A stretch of 64,000 nucleotides of DNA, taken from Nonomuraea guangzhouensis. GTDB lineage: Bacteria; Actinomycetota; Actinomycetes; Streptosporangiales; Streptosporangiaceae. The notes under the pieces are model-generated. The model saw only the letters and a program-made list of their open reading frames with translations. It made no database searches and was not told the DNA's origin. A program made the position numbers and the translations under genes. The stretch covers positions 248,001-312,000 of the forward strand of contig NZ_JAHKRM010000003.1 of assembly GCF_019396345.1 (NCBI RefSeq). The letters run 5' to 3'. This document shows, one piece after another, positions 16,137 through 24,724 of this stretch; position 1 is the first letter of the stretch; the number at the start of each line of letters is the position of its first letter.

Positions 16137-17636
16137 ATGAGTTACCTCGATGTGCCCGGGGCTCGGCTCTACTACGAGACCCACGGCAGCGGCCCGACCC
16201 TGGTCATGATCGCGGGGGCGGGCGGCACGGCAGACGTCTTCCGTAGGGTGACCGAACACCTCATGGCGCGGTACATGGTCGTCATCTACGACAGGCGCGG
16301 CTTCTCACGCAGCCGTTTGGACGGACCGCAGGATTACGGCCGCCGGTTGGCGACCGACGCCGACGACGTCCAGCGGCTGATCACGCACCTCGGCGACGAC
16401 CCCGCGATCGTCTTCGGCGCCAGTTCCGGCGCGATCGTGGCGCTCACCGCGCTCGCCCGGCATCCGGCCGCGGTCGGCACCGTCATCCCGTTCGAGCCGC
16501 CGGTCATGCGGTACCTGCCCGACGGGCAGAAATGGATCGACGTTTTCGCGGAGCTTTATGAGATGTACCGCCGGGTCGGCATCGGGCCGGCGCTGGAGGC
16601 GTTCCGTGACCGTACCTTCCCACCGTCGGATCGGCTGGTCATGGCGGGCGCGCCACGCAACGACGCCAATGCCGCCTACTGGTTCGAGCATGAGTTGCGC
16701 CAGTACCCGGCGGTCGAGCTGGACCTGGCCGCGCTCAGGACGTACGCCGACCGGATCGTGCCCGCGGTCGGCCGCGACGGACACGGCTACCCGGCGCACG
16801 ACGTCACCGAGGTGCTGGGCCAGACGCTCGGCCGAACCGTCGTCGAACTGCCTGGTGGCCATGTCGGTTGCGTTTCGTACCCCGAGGGGTTCGCCCTTGG
16901 GCTCGTCGCGGCGCTTGAGCGGACCGGCGCTCCGATACCGCAGAGTCCGCCGAACCCCGCGGGCCACGATCACCCGGGCCACGGGGATTTAGATCGCGAC
17001 CACCAGCCGGGTCATAACGGGGGCTACCACGCGACACATTCGCCGGGTTTGATGAGTCCAGGCGAGTGGGACGACTCGTACGTCGCCACGCCGCACTGGG
17101 ATCTCGGCCGGCCCCAACCGGCGATGCGTGCACTCGCGGACAGGGGCATCATCGAGGGTCGGGTGCTGGACGTCGGCTGCGGGACCGGCGAGCACGTGCT
17201 CATGTGCACCGCACTCGGCCTGGACGCCACCGGCGTCGACCTCGCTCCCGCGGCATTGCGCGCCGCCGAGGACAAAGCGCGGCAGCGGGGACTCTCGGCG
17301 CAGTTCGTCCTGGGCGACGCCCAGCGCCTGACCGACCTCGGACGATCCTACGAGACGGTGCTCGACTGCGGGCTGTTCCACATCTTCGACGACGACGAGC
17401 GCGCCACCTACGTCGACAACGTACGCAGCGTGCTCACGCCGGGCGGCCGGTACCTCATGCTGTGCTTCAGCGACCAGGAGCCGGGCGATCAGGGACCGCG
17501 GCGGGTGACCCTCGACGACATCACCACCACGTTCGCCGACGGCTGGCGGATCGACTCGCTCGAACCAACGACGCTCGACAGCCCGACCGGATCGGCCGGC
17601 ATCCAGGCCTGGCAGGTCATCGTTACCCGGATCTGA
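16137..17636 (+). CDS. alpha/beta-hydrolase fused to SAM-dependent methyltransferase
   Basis: 499 residues. Residues 1-260 are an alpha/beta-hydrolase: oxyanion HGSGP at 16-20, RRGFSRS at 53-59, nucleophile motif GASSG with S96, and C-terminal H241 (GGHVGC). Residues 274-300 are a His-rich linker (HDHPGHGDLDRDHQPGHNGG). Residues 305-499 are a class I methyltransferase with motif I VLDVGCGTGEH (342-352) and DLCGLFHIF-like DCGLFHIFDDDER. The two domains are normally separate genes. The frame is continuous with consistent codon use, so this is a real fusion. Substrates unknown; strong RBS (GGAGAAGG). Confidence 0.85.
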   Translation: MSYLDVPGARLYYETHGSGPTLVMIAGAGGTADVFRRVTEHLMARYMVVIYDRRGFSRSRLDGPQDYGRRLATDADDVQRLITHLGDDPAIVFGASSGAIVALTALARHPAAVGTVIPFEPPVMRYLPDGQKWIDVFAELYEMYRRVGIGPALEAFRDRTFPPSDRLVMAGAPRNDANAAYWFEHELRQYPAVELDLAALRTYADRIVPAVGRDGHGYPAHDVTEVLGQTLGRTVVELPGGHVGCVSYPEGFALGLVAALERTGAPIPQSPPNPAGHDHPGHGDLDRDHQPGHNGGYHATHSPGLMSPGEWDDSYVATPHWDLGRPQPAMRALADRGIIEGRVLDVGCGTGEHVLMCTALGLDATGVDLAPAALRAAEDKARQRGLSAQFVLGDAQRLTDLGRSYETVLDCGLFHIFDDDERATYVDNVRSVLTPGGRYLMLCFSDQEPGDQGPRRVTLDDITTTFADGWRIDSLEPTTLDSPTGSAGIQAWQVIVTRI

Positions 17637-17666
17637 GCCGAACCCGGCGGATCATCGGTCTGTTGA

Positions 17667-17891
17667 TCAGAAGCGGAACATCTCGGGGAATCGGCTGAGT
17701 AGCGCGGGATCGCCTTCCACGCGCACGCTGCCGTCGTGGAGTACTTCGCTGGGAGTCTTGCTGCCACTCATCAGTTCGCGGATGGGGTGGCCGGTCAGCC
17801 GTTCGATGACGAGGTCGGGGGCAGGGTGCGGGCCGATGCCGTCCGTGAGTGTTCCATCGATGATCTGCAGGTGGAGCGTGACATCGCCCAT
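17667..17891 (-). pseudogene. remnant of SCP2-like C-terminal domain
   Basis: 74 codons reading GDVTLHLQI...APDLVIERLTGHPIRELMSGSKTPSEVLHDGSVRVEGDPALLSRFPEMF, the last part of an SCP2/sterol-carrier-like domain as found at the C-terminus of many HxlR regulators. Nothing of the N-terminal DNA-binding domain is visible upstream (17892-18078), and the frame closes a few codons before the ATG. Probably the tail of a deleted regulator. Confidence 0.5.
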
Positions 17892-18078
17892 GCGGACCTC
17901 GTAGCCGGCACGCGATGGCGTTGGTGCACGTGATCAAAAAGGGGTCGAAGATCGACGCTAAACACGTCGACAGCTCGGGTTCCCATCGCGATGAGTCCGA
18001 CACGCTGTGGCTGGACGGCAAGAACAATCGGCCCTGAGGAGTTGACCCGCGCAAACGCTGCTGCTGCTTACTAGATGG

Positions 18079-19083
18079 TCAGCGGAGTCGCAGGTGGGGG
18101 CCGTTCAGGGGGAGTAGTTCGCCGATGATCGGTGCGCCGGGGATCTCTCCGGCCACCAGCAGGCCGCCGGAGGTCTGGGCGTCGGCGAGGAGGTGCAGGT
18201 CGTTCTCGCCCAGGTCGCCGGGATCGAGCCATGGACGGACCCAGTCGAGGTTGCGGCGGGTGCCGCCGCTGACGTAGCCGTCGCGTACCGCCTCACGGGC
18301 CCCTTCCAGGTACGGTACGGCCGCTGCGTCCACGACGGCCGTGACGCCGCTCGCCCTGGCCAGCTTGTACAGGTGGCCCAGCAGGCCGAAGCCGGTCACG
18401 TCCGTGGCGCATTCCGCTCCGGCGGCCAGCGCCGCTCGGGAGGCGTCGCGGTTCAGGGTGGTCATCGCCGCTACTGCCTGCGGGAAGACCTCGCCGGTCG
18501 CCTTGTGCCGGGTGTTGAGCACGCCGATGCCGAGCGGTTTGGTGAGAGACAGCGGCAGGCCGGGGTGGCCGCCGTCGATGCGCAGTAGGTGCGCGGGATC
18601 GGCCAGGCCGGTGACGGCCATGCCGTACTTCGGTTCCGGGTCGTCGACGCTGTGGCCGCCGGCGACGTGGCAGGCCGCGGCCATGGCCATGTCCAGGCCG
18701 CCGCGCAGCACCTCTTTCGCCAGGTCCAAGGGGAGCTTCTCCCGGGGCCAGCCGAGCAGGTTGACCGCCACCAACGGCTCTCCGCCGACGGCGTACACGT
18801 CTGACAGGGCGTTGGCCGCCGCGATGCGGCCCCAGTCGTAAGGGTCGTCCACGACGGGGGTGAAGAAGTCGGCGGTGGCCACGATCGCCCGGTCGCCGTC
18901 GATGCGGACCACGGCGGCGTCGTCCCCGTCGTCCAGCCCGATGATCAGCTCACCTGTGGCGCCGGGGTCACGTGTGTGGAGGTCCGCCACCACGGCCTCC
19001 AGCTCGCCTGGCGGGATCTTGCAGGCGCAGCCGCCACCGTGTGCGTACTGCGTCAGCCGGACCTTCTCGCTGGATCGTGTCAT
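18079..19083 (-). CDS. selD: selenide, water dikinase
   Basis: 334 residues, makes selenophosphate from selenide and ATP, the selenium donor for SelA. The catalytic segment HGGGCACK gives C19 (equivalent to Cys17 of E. coli SelD) and K22 (equivalent to Lys20); here the catalytic residue is Cys, not Sec. Further signatures: DDAAVV, TADFFTPVVDDPYDWGRIAAANALSDVYAVGG, GGHSVDDPEPKYGMAVTG, DVTGFGLLGHL and DAQTSGGLL. The C-terminus is shorter than in E. coli. Start ATG 19083 has GGAGGA upstream. Divergent from the tRNA-Sec/selA/selB unit. Confidence 0.96.
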   Translation of the reverse strand: MTRSSEKVRLTQYAHGGGCACKIPPGELEAVVADLHTRDPGATGELIIGLDDGDDAAVVRIDGDRAIVATADFFTPVVDDPYDWGRIAAANALSDVYAVGGEPLVAVNLLGWPREKLPLDLAKEVLRGGLDMAMAAACHVAGGHSVDDPEPKYGMAVTGLADPAHLLRIDGGHPGLPLSLTKPLGIGVLNTRHKATGEVFPQAVAAMTTLNRDASRAALAAGAECATDVTGFGLLGHLYKLARASGVTAVVDAAAVPYLEGAREAVRDGYVSGGTRRNLDWVRPWLDPGDLGENDLHLLADAQTSGGLLVAGEIPGAPIIGELLPLNGPHLRLR

Positions 19084-19104
19084 GGCGTCCTCCGGGTGTG
19101 GCGT

Positions 19105-19125
19105 TTCAGCTCATACCCCGCTGAA
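19105..19125. promoter_or_regulatory. dyad between selD and tRNA-Sec
   Basis: TTCAGC (19105-19110) and GCTGAA (19120-19125) form an inverted repeat with a 9-base spacer in the 59-base region that must hold both the selD and tRNA-Sec promoters. Could be a regulator site; no known factor is implied. Confidence 0.3.
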
Positions 19126-19142
19126 CGAGTAGGTTTCCCCTT

Positions 19143-19235
19143 GGAGGCGTCTGGGTGCCTGGTGGCCCCCGCGGTCTTCAAAACCGACGAGGCCGAGGTC
19201 CTCGGCCTGGCGGGTTCGATTCCCGTCCGCCTCCG
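19143..19235 (+). tRNA. selC: tRNA-Sec (anticodon UCA)
   Basis: 93 bases without encoded CCA. Acceptor stem GGAGGCG / CGCCTCC, discriminator G at 19235. Anticodon arm CGGT-CTTCAAA-ACCG with anticodon TCA. Long variable arm AGGCCGAG / CTCGGCCT (8 pairs), T-arm with TTCGATT loop. The long extra arm plus the UCA anticodon are diagnostic. It lies 12 bases before the selA ATG, so tRNA and mRNA are probably one transcript that must be processed. Confidence 0.93.
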
Positions 19236-19247
19236 TCTTATTTTCGA

Positions 19248-20540
19248 ATGGTGGACCCACGAAGGCACGTACCGCGTACCGATGCCGTACTCGCCGATCC
19301 GCGGCTGGTCGCGGCGGGCGGGCGGCTGGGGCGGTCGGTCGTCAAGGACGCCGTGGCGTGGGCGCAGCGGCGGGCGCGGAGCGGTGAGATCGGTCCCGAG
19401 GAGGTGGCCGACGCGGCGGTGGCGGCGCTCCCGCCGCAGGCCGCGAGCCTGCGAGCGGTGATCAATGCGACGGGTGTGCTGGTGCACACGAATCTCGGCC
19501 GGGCGCCCCTGTCGGCCGCCGCGATCGAGGCGATGGTCGCCGTGGCCGGCCCCGCCGACGTGGAGTTCGATCTGGCGACCGGTGCTCGGGCCCGGCGCGG
19601 GCGGGGTGCGCTGGACGCGCTCGCCCGGGCCGTGCCGGCCGCCGAGGACGTGCACGTCGTCAACAACAACGCCGCCGCGCTCGTACTGGTGGCGACCGTA
19701 CTGGCCGCCGGGCGGGAGATCGTGATCAGCCGGGGCGAGCTCGTGGAGATCGGTGACGGGTTCCGCATCCCCGACCTGCTCGGCTCCACCGGGGCGCGGC
19801 TGCGCGAGGTGGGCACCACCAACCGCACCTCCTACCAGGACTACGCCAAAGCAGTGGGACCGGAGACCGGATGCGTGCTCAAGGTCCATCCGTCGAACTT
19901 CCGGATCGAGGGGTTCACCGGCTCCGTCGAGGTAGGGGAGCTGACCGGGCTCGGCGTGCCCGTCGTCGCCGACATCGGTTCCGGCCTGCTCGTTCGTGAG
20001 CCGTTGCTGCCCGCCGAGCCGGACGCGACGACCGTACTGGCGGCCGGGGCGGATCTGGTGACGGCCAGTGGCGACAAGCTGCTCGGCGGGCCGCAGGCGG
20101 GTCTCCTCCTCGGCCGCCGTGACCTGGTCGAACAGTGCAGGAGGCACCCCCTCGCCCGCGCCCTGCGGGTCGACAAGCTGACGCTGGCCGCGCTGGAGGC
20201 CACGCTCCGCGGGCCCGCCGTGCCCGTTCGGCGGGCGCTGCGCGCCGACCCCGCCGCGCTTGGTGACCGGGCCGCGGTGCTCGCCGGGCGGCTCGTCGAC
20301 GCGGGTGTCGACGCGCGGGCGGTGCCCAGCCAGGCCGCCGTGGGGGGCGGCGGGGCGCCCGGCGTGACGCTGCCGAGCGCCGCCGTCAGCCTGCCCGAAC
20401 GGCTCGCCGCACCGCTGCGGACCGGTGAGCCGCCGGTGGTCGGACGGATCGAAGGCGGGCGGTTGCTGCTCGACCTCCGTACCGTTCCCGGTGAGCGCGA
20501 CGAGGACGTGGTGCGGGCGATCCTCGGGGCAGGCGGCTGA
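19248..20540 (+). CDS. selA: L-seryl-tRNA(Sec) selenium transferase
   Basis: 430 residues from ATG 19248. PLP enzyme converting Ser-tRNA-Sec to Sec-tRNA-Sec with selenophosphate. Evidence: RAVINATGVLVHTNLGRAPL near 69-88, VEFDLATGARARRG, VHVVNNNAAAL, VISRGELVEIGDGFRIPDL, and PLP lysine K277 in SGDKLLGGPQAG. The first codon is 12 bases after the tRNA-Sec and has no Shine-Dalgarno. It overlaps selB by one base (TGATG). Confidence 0.96.
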   Translation: MVDPRRHVPRTDAVLADPRLVAAGGRLGRSVVKDAVAWAQRRARSGEIGPEEVADAAVAALPPQAASLRAVINATGVLVHTNLGRAPLSAAAIEAMVAVAGPADVEFDLATGARARRGRGALDALARAVPAAEDVHVVNNNAAALVLVATVLAAGREIVISRGELVEIGDGFRIPDLLGSTGARLREVGTTNRTSYQDYAKAVGPETGCVLKVHPSNFRIEGFTGSVEVGELTGLGVPVVADIGSGLLVREPLLPAEPDATTVLAAGADLVTASGDKLLGGPQAGLLLGRRDLVEQCRRHPLARALRVDKLTLAALEATLRGPAVPVRRALRADPAALGDRAAVLAGRLVDAGVDARAVPSQAAVGGGGAPGVTLPSAAVSLPERLAAPLRTGEPPVVGRIEGGRLLLDLRTVPGERDEDVVRAILGAGG

Positions 20541-22345
20541 TGTACGTCGTGGCCACGGCGGGGCACGTCGATCATGGCAAGTCCACGCTGGTGCGGGCGC
20601 TCACCGGGATGGAGCCCGACCGGCTGGCGGAGGAACGGCGGCGCGGGCTGACGATCGAGCTGGGGTACGCGTGGACGACGCTGCCGTCGGGGCGGCGCCT
20701 TGCCTTTGTGGATGTTCCGGGGCATGAGCGGTTTCTCGGGACGATGCTGGCCGGGGTGGGGCCGGTGCCGGCGGTGATGTTCGTGGTGGCCGCGGATGAG
20801 GGGTGGATGCCGCAGTCCGAGGAGCATGTGGTGGCGCTGGAGGCGCTCGGCGTGCGGCACTGCCTGCTCGTGGTGACCCGAGCGGACCTCGCCGACCCGG
20901 GCCCGGCCCTCGAACAGGCCCGTACTCGGCTGACCATTGGTGTGCTTGAGGCTGTGGTGGTGAGCGGGCGGACCGGACAGGGGCTCGGGGGGCTGCGGGA
21001 GGCGCTGGATCGGCTGGTCGCCGGGCTTCCCGTGCCTGATCCGGAGGCGCCGGTGCGGTTGTGGATCGACCGGGCGTTCAGCGTGGTCGGTAGCGGGACT
21101 GTCGTGACCGGAACTCTGCCTGCGGGCACCATTTCGGTGGGTGACGAGCTGGCGCTTGGTGGGGAGTCGGTACGGGTGCGGGCGCTGGAGGCCCTGAAGG
21201 AGCCGCTGTCCTCGGTGGCCGGTGTCGCCAGGGTGGCGGTCAACCTGCGTGGTCACGGGCTGCCTGAGCGAGGCCGGGCGCTGGTCACACCCGGCCGGTG
21301 GACGTACACGGAGCTGGTCGACGTCCGGATCTCCCCGGTAGGGGATCTCCGCGATGTCGGGGAGGAGTGGCGGCCGCCTCGGCGGCTGATCGCGCACATC
21401 GGGTCGGCGGCGGTGGGGTGTGAGGTGCGGATGCTCGGCGGGCGTGTCGTACGGCTGCGCCTGGCCCGCCCGCTCCCGCTCCGCCTCGGGGACGTGCTGC
21501 TGCTGCGCGATCCCGGCCGGGACCGGGCGGAGGTACGGGTGTTGGCGGGGGCGAGCGTGCTCGACGTACGTCCGCCGGCGCTCGGCCGCCGGGGCGCGGC
21601 GCGGGAGCACGCCGCCCGCCTGGAGTCGGCCGGACCGGACGCCGCCTCCGCCCTGCGCATCCACCGGCTGCTGCGGGCGGCCGACCTGATCGCGATGGTC
21701 AGCACATCCGGCACATCCGGCACATACGGCACGGGAGTGGTCGGCGCGTCTGACCTGGGCGTGACCGCCACGGTCTGCGGGGACTGGTACGCCGATCCCG
21801 ACCACTGGGCCGAGTTGGCCGAGCGGCTGACGGCCACGGCGCGCCGGTACGCCGTCGAACACCCGCTGGACCCCGGCATGCCACTCGAAGCCGCCCGCCA
21901 CGAGCTCGACCTGCCCGATCGGCAACTGGTCGCCGCGCTGGTACGCCCACCCCTCACACTCACCGAGGGCCGGATCATGACCGGCCCCTCCGCCCTGCCC
22001 GCGCCGGTCGCCCGGGCGGTCGAGCGGCTGAGGGTGGAGCTGTCGGCGCACCCGTTCCAGGCGCCGGAGGCCGGGCGGCTGGCCGAGCTGGGGCTGGGTT
22101 CGCGGGAGGTGGCGGCGGCCGTACGGGCCGGGCGGCTGCTGCGCGTGACCGACGGGATCGTGCTGCTGCCCGGCGCGGACGCCCGGGCGGCTGAGGTGCT
22201 GAGCCGCCTGCCGCAGCCCTTCACGGTGAGCCAGGCCCGGCGCGCCCTCGACACCAGCCGGCGGGTCGCGGTGCCGCTGCTCGAACACCTCGACCGGAGC
22301 GGGCTCACCCGACGGGTGGACGAGGTCCATCGCCGCTGCCCCTGA
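20540..22345 (+). CDS. selB: selenocysteine-specific elongation factor
   Basis: 601 residues. EF-Tu-like GTPase: G1 GHVDHGKS (8-15), G3 DVPGH (58-62), G4-like TRAD (113-116). Domains II-III follow, then C-terminal winged-helix repeats (about 440-601, ending RALDTSRRVAVPLLEHLDRSGLTRR) that bind the SECIS hairpin. It delivers Sec-tRNA-Sec to UGA in the fdh mRNA. A short repetitive insertion (TSGTSGTYGTG, about residue 395) interrupts the region before the winged helices. Translationally coupled to selA. Confidence 0.95.
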   Translation: MYVVATAGHVDHGKSTLVRALTGMEPDRLAEERRRGLTIELGYAWTTLPSGRRLAFVDVPGHERFLGTMLAGVGPVPAVMFVVAADEGWMPQSEEHVVALEALGVRHCLLVVTRADLADPGPALEQARTRLTIGVLEAVVVSGRTGQGLGGLREALDRLVAGLPVPDPEAPVRLWIDRAFSVVGSGTVVTGTLPAGTISVGDELALGGESVRVRALEALKEPLSSVAGVARVAVNLRGHGLPERGRALVTPGRWTYTELVDVRISPVGDLRDVGEEWRPPRRLIAHIGSAAVGCEVRMLGGRVVRLRLARPLPLRLGDVLLLRDPGRDRAEVRVLAGASVLDVRPPALGRRGAAREHAARLESAGPDAASALRIHRLLRAADLIAMVSTSGTSGTYGTGVVGASDLGVTATVCGDWYADPDHWAELAERLTATARRYAVEHPLDPGMPLEAARHELDLPDRQLVAALVRPPLTLTEGRIMTGPSALPAPVARAVERLRVELSAHPFQAPEAGRLAELGLGSREVAAAVRAGRLLRVTDGIVLLPGADARAAEVLSRLPQPFTVSQARRALDTSRRVAVPLLEHLDRSGLTRRVDEVHRRCP

Positions 22346-22416
22346 CAAAACTCCTTTTCGGGATGTCAGGTATATATTCGAATTTGGGGATAAACCATCG
22401 TCATCGGGGGGTTGCG

Positions 22417-23316
22417 ATGGTTGGAGACCTGCCGCGGCGTCTCGTCGCGGAAGCCATCGGAACGATGTTGCTGGTGCTGTTCGGTGCCGGCTCCGTGGTG
22501 GCCGCGCTGGTCATGGGGAACGGCCGGTTGGACTATCCCGGGCTCGGCATCATCTCGCTGTCGTTCGCCATAGTGGTCGCGCTGGTCATCTACGCGTTCG
22601 GCACCACGTCGGGCGCGCACATCAACCCGGCGGTCACCATCGCCCTGGCCGCGGGACGCCGGTTCCCGTGGGCCGAGGTGCCGTTCTACATCGTCGCCCA
22701 GCTCGTCGGCGCGTTCGCCGGCGGCCTGCTGATCGTGGGTGGGTTCGGCCGGCGGGCTGTCACCATGGGCGTCGGGTTGACGGCGCTCGGGCCGGGCGTG
22801 AACTACGGGCAGGGCATCCTGCTGGAGGCACTGGGGACGTTCCTGCTGCTGCTCACGATCATGGCGCTGGCGGTCGACCGGCGGGCGCCGTCCGGCTGGG
22901 CCGGTTGGATGATCGGACTGGCCGTGGCGTGCGAGATCTTCCTGATCGGCCCGCTGACGGGCGGCTCCATCAACCCGGCCCGTACGTTCGGGCCGTACCT
23001 GACGACCACTCTGTTCGGCGGCAACGCGCCATGGGCGCTGTACGGCGTCTACGTCGCCGGCCCGATCATCGGCGCGGTGCTGGCCGTCGTGGTGTACGAC
23101 CTGGTGGCACGCCCGGCCCGCGAGGTGCCGGAGCTGGTCGAACAGGGCGCCGCCGGAGAGATCGTCGGCGCGGGGGAGCCGCGGAGCGAGATGGCCGAGG
23201 CCGCGCAGGGTGCCGTGGGTGACATTCCGGCGGCCCGGCAGCCGCACGACGAACAGATCCGTGACCGGGTGGGGCACGGAGGCCGCCGCCGCTGGCACCT
23301 CGGACACAGGAGGTGA
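22417..23316 (+). CDS. aquaporin (MIP family)
   Basis: 299 residues, six membrane helices with both NPA half-helices: HINPAVT (about residue 67) and SINPART with the pore arginine (about 189). The overall pattern is closer to water-channel than glycerol-facilitator members, but selectivity is not certain. The last ~65 residues are a charged, non-membrane tail not usual in the family. ATG 22417 follows a G-rich site. It sits between selB and the formaldehyde dehydrogenase gene on the same strand; a functional link is unproven. Confidence 0.9.
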   Translation: MVGDLPRRLVAEAIGTMLLVLFGAGSVVAALVMGNGRLDYPGLGIISLSFAIVVALVIYAFGTTSGAHINPAVTIALAAGRRFPWAEVPFYIVAQLVGAFAGGLLIVGGFGRRAVTMGVGLTALGPGVNYGQGILLEALGTFLLLLTIMALAVDRRAPSGWAGWMIGLAVACEIFLIGPLTGGSINPARTFGPYLTTTLFGGNAPWALYGVYVAGPIIGAVLAVVVYDLVARPAREVPELVEQGAAGEIVGAGEPRSEMAEAAQGAVGDIPAARQPHDEQIRDRVGHGGRRRWHLGHRR

Positions 23317-23373
23317 TCCGTGACCAAGTGACCGAACGAAACATCCGTCATTTCGTACAAGGGAGGGATCGTC

Positions 23374-24597
23374 ATGCCCGGTAACAGGGGCGTGTCATAC
23401 GACGGTCCAGGCAAGGTCGAGGTACGCGAGACCGACTATCCCGAATTCGAGCTCAAAGATGGCCCAGGTGTAAACCCGGCCAATGTAGGGCGCAAACTAC
23501 CGCACGCCGCCATCCTCAAAACGGTGGCGACGAACATCTGTGGCAGCGACCAGCACATGGTACGCGGCCGCACCACGGCTCCGCAGGGCCTCATCCTCGG
23601 CCACGAGATCACCGGCGAGGTGGTCGACGTAGGTCCCGACGTGGAGTTCGTCAAGATCGGCGACCTCGTGTCGGTACCGTTCAACATCGCCTGCGGCCGT
23701 TGCCGCAACTGTAAGGAGGGCAAGACCGGCGTCTGCGAGAACGTCAACCCCGACCGGCCCGGCTCGGCGTACGGCTACGTCGACATGGGCGGCTGGGTAG
23801 GCGGGCAGGCGGACTACGTCCTGGTGCCGTACGCGGACTGGAACCTGCTCAAGTTCCCGGACAAGGACCGGGCCATGGAGAAGATCCTCGACCTGGCCAT
23901 GCTCGCGGACATCTTCCCGACGGGGTTCCACGGCTGCGTGAGCGCGGGGGTGAAGCCGGGATCGACCGTCTACATCGCCGGCGCCGGCCCGGTCGGGCTC
24001 GCCGCGGCGACCTCGGCGTTCCTGCTCGGTGCCGCCGTGGTGATCGTCGCCGACCTGAACAAGGAGCGGCTGGACCAGGCGCACACCTTCGGCTGCGAGA
24101 CCATCAACGTAGCCTTGGGCGAGCCGAAGGACCAGATCGAGCACATTCTCGGCGAACCAGTGGTGGACTGCGCCGTCGACGCCGTCGGGTTCGAGGCGCG
24201 CGGTCACGGACACGAGTCGGAGGAGGAGCACCCCGCCACGGTGCTCAACACGCTGATGGACGTCACCCGGGCGGGTGGCGCGCTCGGCATCCCAGGCCTG
24301 TACGTCACCGGCGACCCCGGTGCGCACGAGGAGGCGGCCAAGCGCGGTTCGCTGTCCATCCGGATCGGCCTCGGCTGGGCCAAGTCGCACTCCTTCGTCA
24401 CCGGACAGTGCCCGGTCATGAGGTACAACCGTCAGCTCATGATGGCGATCCTGAACGACCGGGTGCAGATCGCCAAGAACGTCAACGCCACGGCGATCCC
24501 GCTGGACGACGCGCCGCGGGGCTACCACGAGTTCGACGAGGGGGCCGCGCGCAAGTACGTGCTCGACCCGCACGGCATGCTCGCCAGGTCGTCCTAG
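23374..24597 (+). CDS. fdhA: glutathione-independent formaldehyde dehydrogenase
   Basis: 407 residues, zinc alcohol-dehydrogenase family, close in motif content to the Pseudomonas putida NAD-dependent enzyme that converts formaldehyde to formate without a thiol cofactor. Visible: MPGNRGVSYDGPGKVEV, catalytic-zinc NICGSDQHMVRGRT and GHEITGEVV, structural-zinc CGRCRNCKEGKTGVC, NAD loop GAGPVGLAAA, VDCAVDAVGFEARGHGHE, and GLGWAKSHSF. AGGGAGG precedes ATG. The product, formate, is the substrate of the Sec-containing dehydrogenase at 3352, giving a complete formaldehyde oxidation route. Confidence 0.93.
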   Translation: MPGNRGVSYDGPGKVEVRETDYPEFELKDGPGVNPANVGRKLPHAAILKTVATNICGSDQHMVRGRTTAPQGLILGHEITGEVVDVGPDVEFVKIGDLVSVPFNIACGRCRNCKEGKTGVCENVNPDRPGSAYGYVDMGGWVGGQADYVLVPYADWNLLKFPDKDRAMEKILDLAMLADIFPTGFHGCVSAGVKPGSTVYIAGAGPVGLAAATSAFLLGAAVVIVADLNKERLDQAHTFGCETINVALGEPKDQIEHILGEPVVDCAVDAVGFEARGHGHESEEEHPATVLNTLMDVTRAGGALGIPGLYVTGDPGAHEEAAKRGSLSIRIGLGWAKSHSFVTGQCPVMRYNRQLMMAILNDRVQIAKNVNATAIPLDDAPRGYHEFDEGAARKYVLDPHGMLARSS

Positions 24598-24603
24598 CGA
24601 CAA

Positions 24604-24632
24604 CTGCGAGCGGTGCGAAGCGCCGCTCGCAG
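24604..24632 (+). terminator. hairpin terminator after formaldehyde dehydrogenase
   Basis: CTGCGAGCGG (24604-24613) pairs with CCGCTCGCAG (24623-24632), and the inner bases extend the stem to about 13 pairs around a GAA loop. It starts 6 bases after the stop codon. Confidence 0.75.
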
Positions 24633-24724
24633 CACGTCGCCTTCGTCCTGCCGCGTGACAATCGGTAGGTAAATTTTCCCCCCATTCTTTTGTGCGGAGG
24701 CCTGACGCAACTTACAGTTCCCGC

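Noticed and set aside
18079..19083. SelD as a selenoprotein
   Set aside because: The catalytic position is coded as Cys (C19), not UGA.
19841..22348. Minus-strand open frame of 835 codons opposite selA/selB
   Set aside because: Same artefact: Arg/Pro/Gly/Gln-rich, no domain, fully opposite two well-conserved genes.
23374..24597. Second selenoprotein candidate (formaldehyde dehydrogenase)
   Set aside because: The frame has no internal UGA and the zinc ligands are normal Cys.
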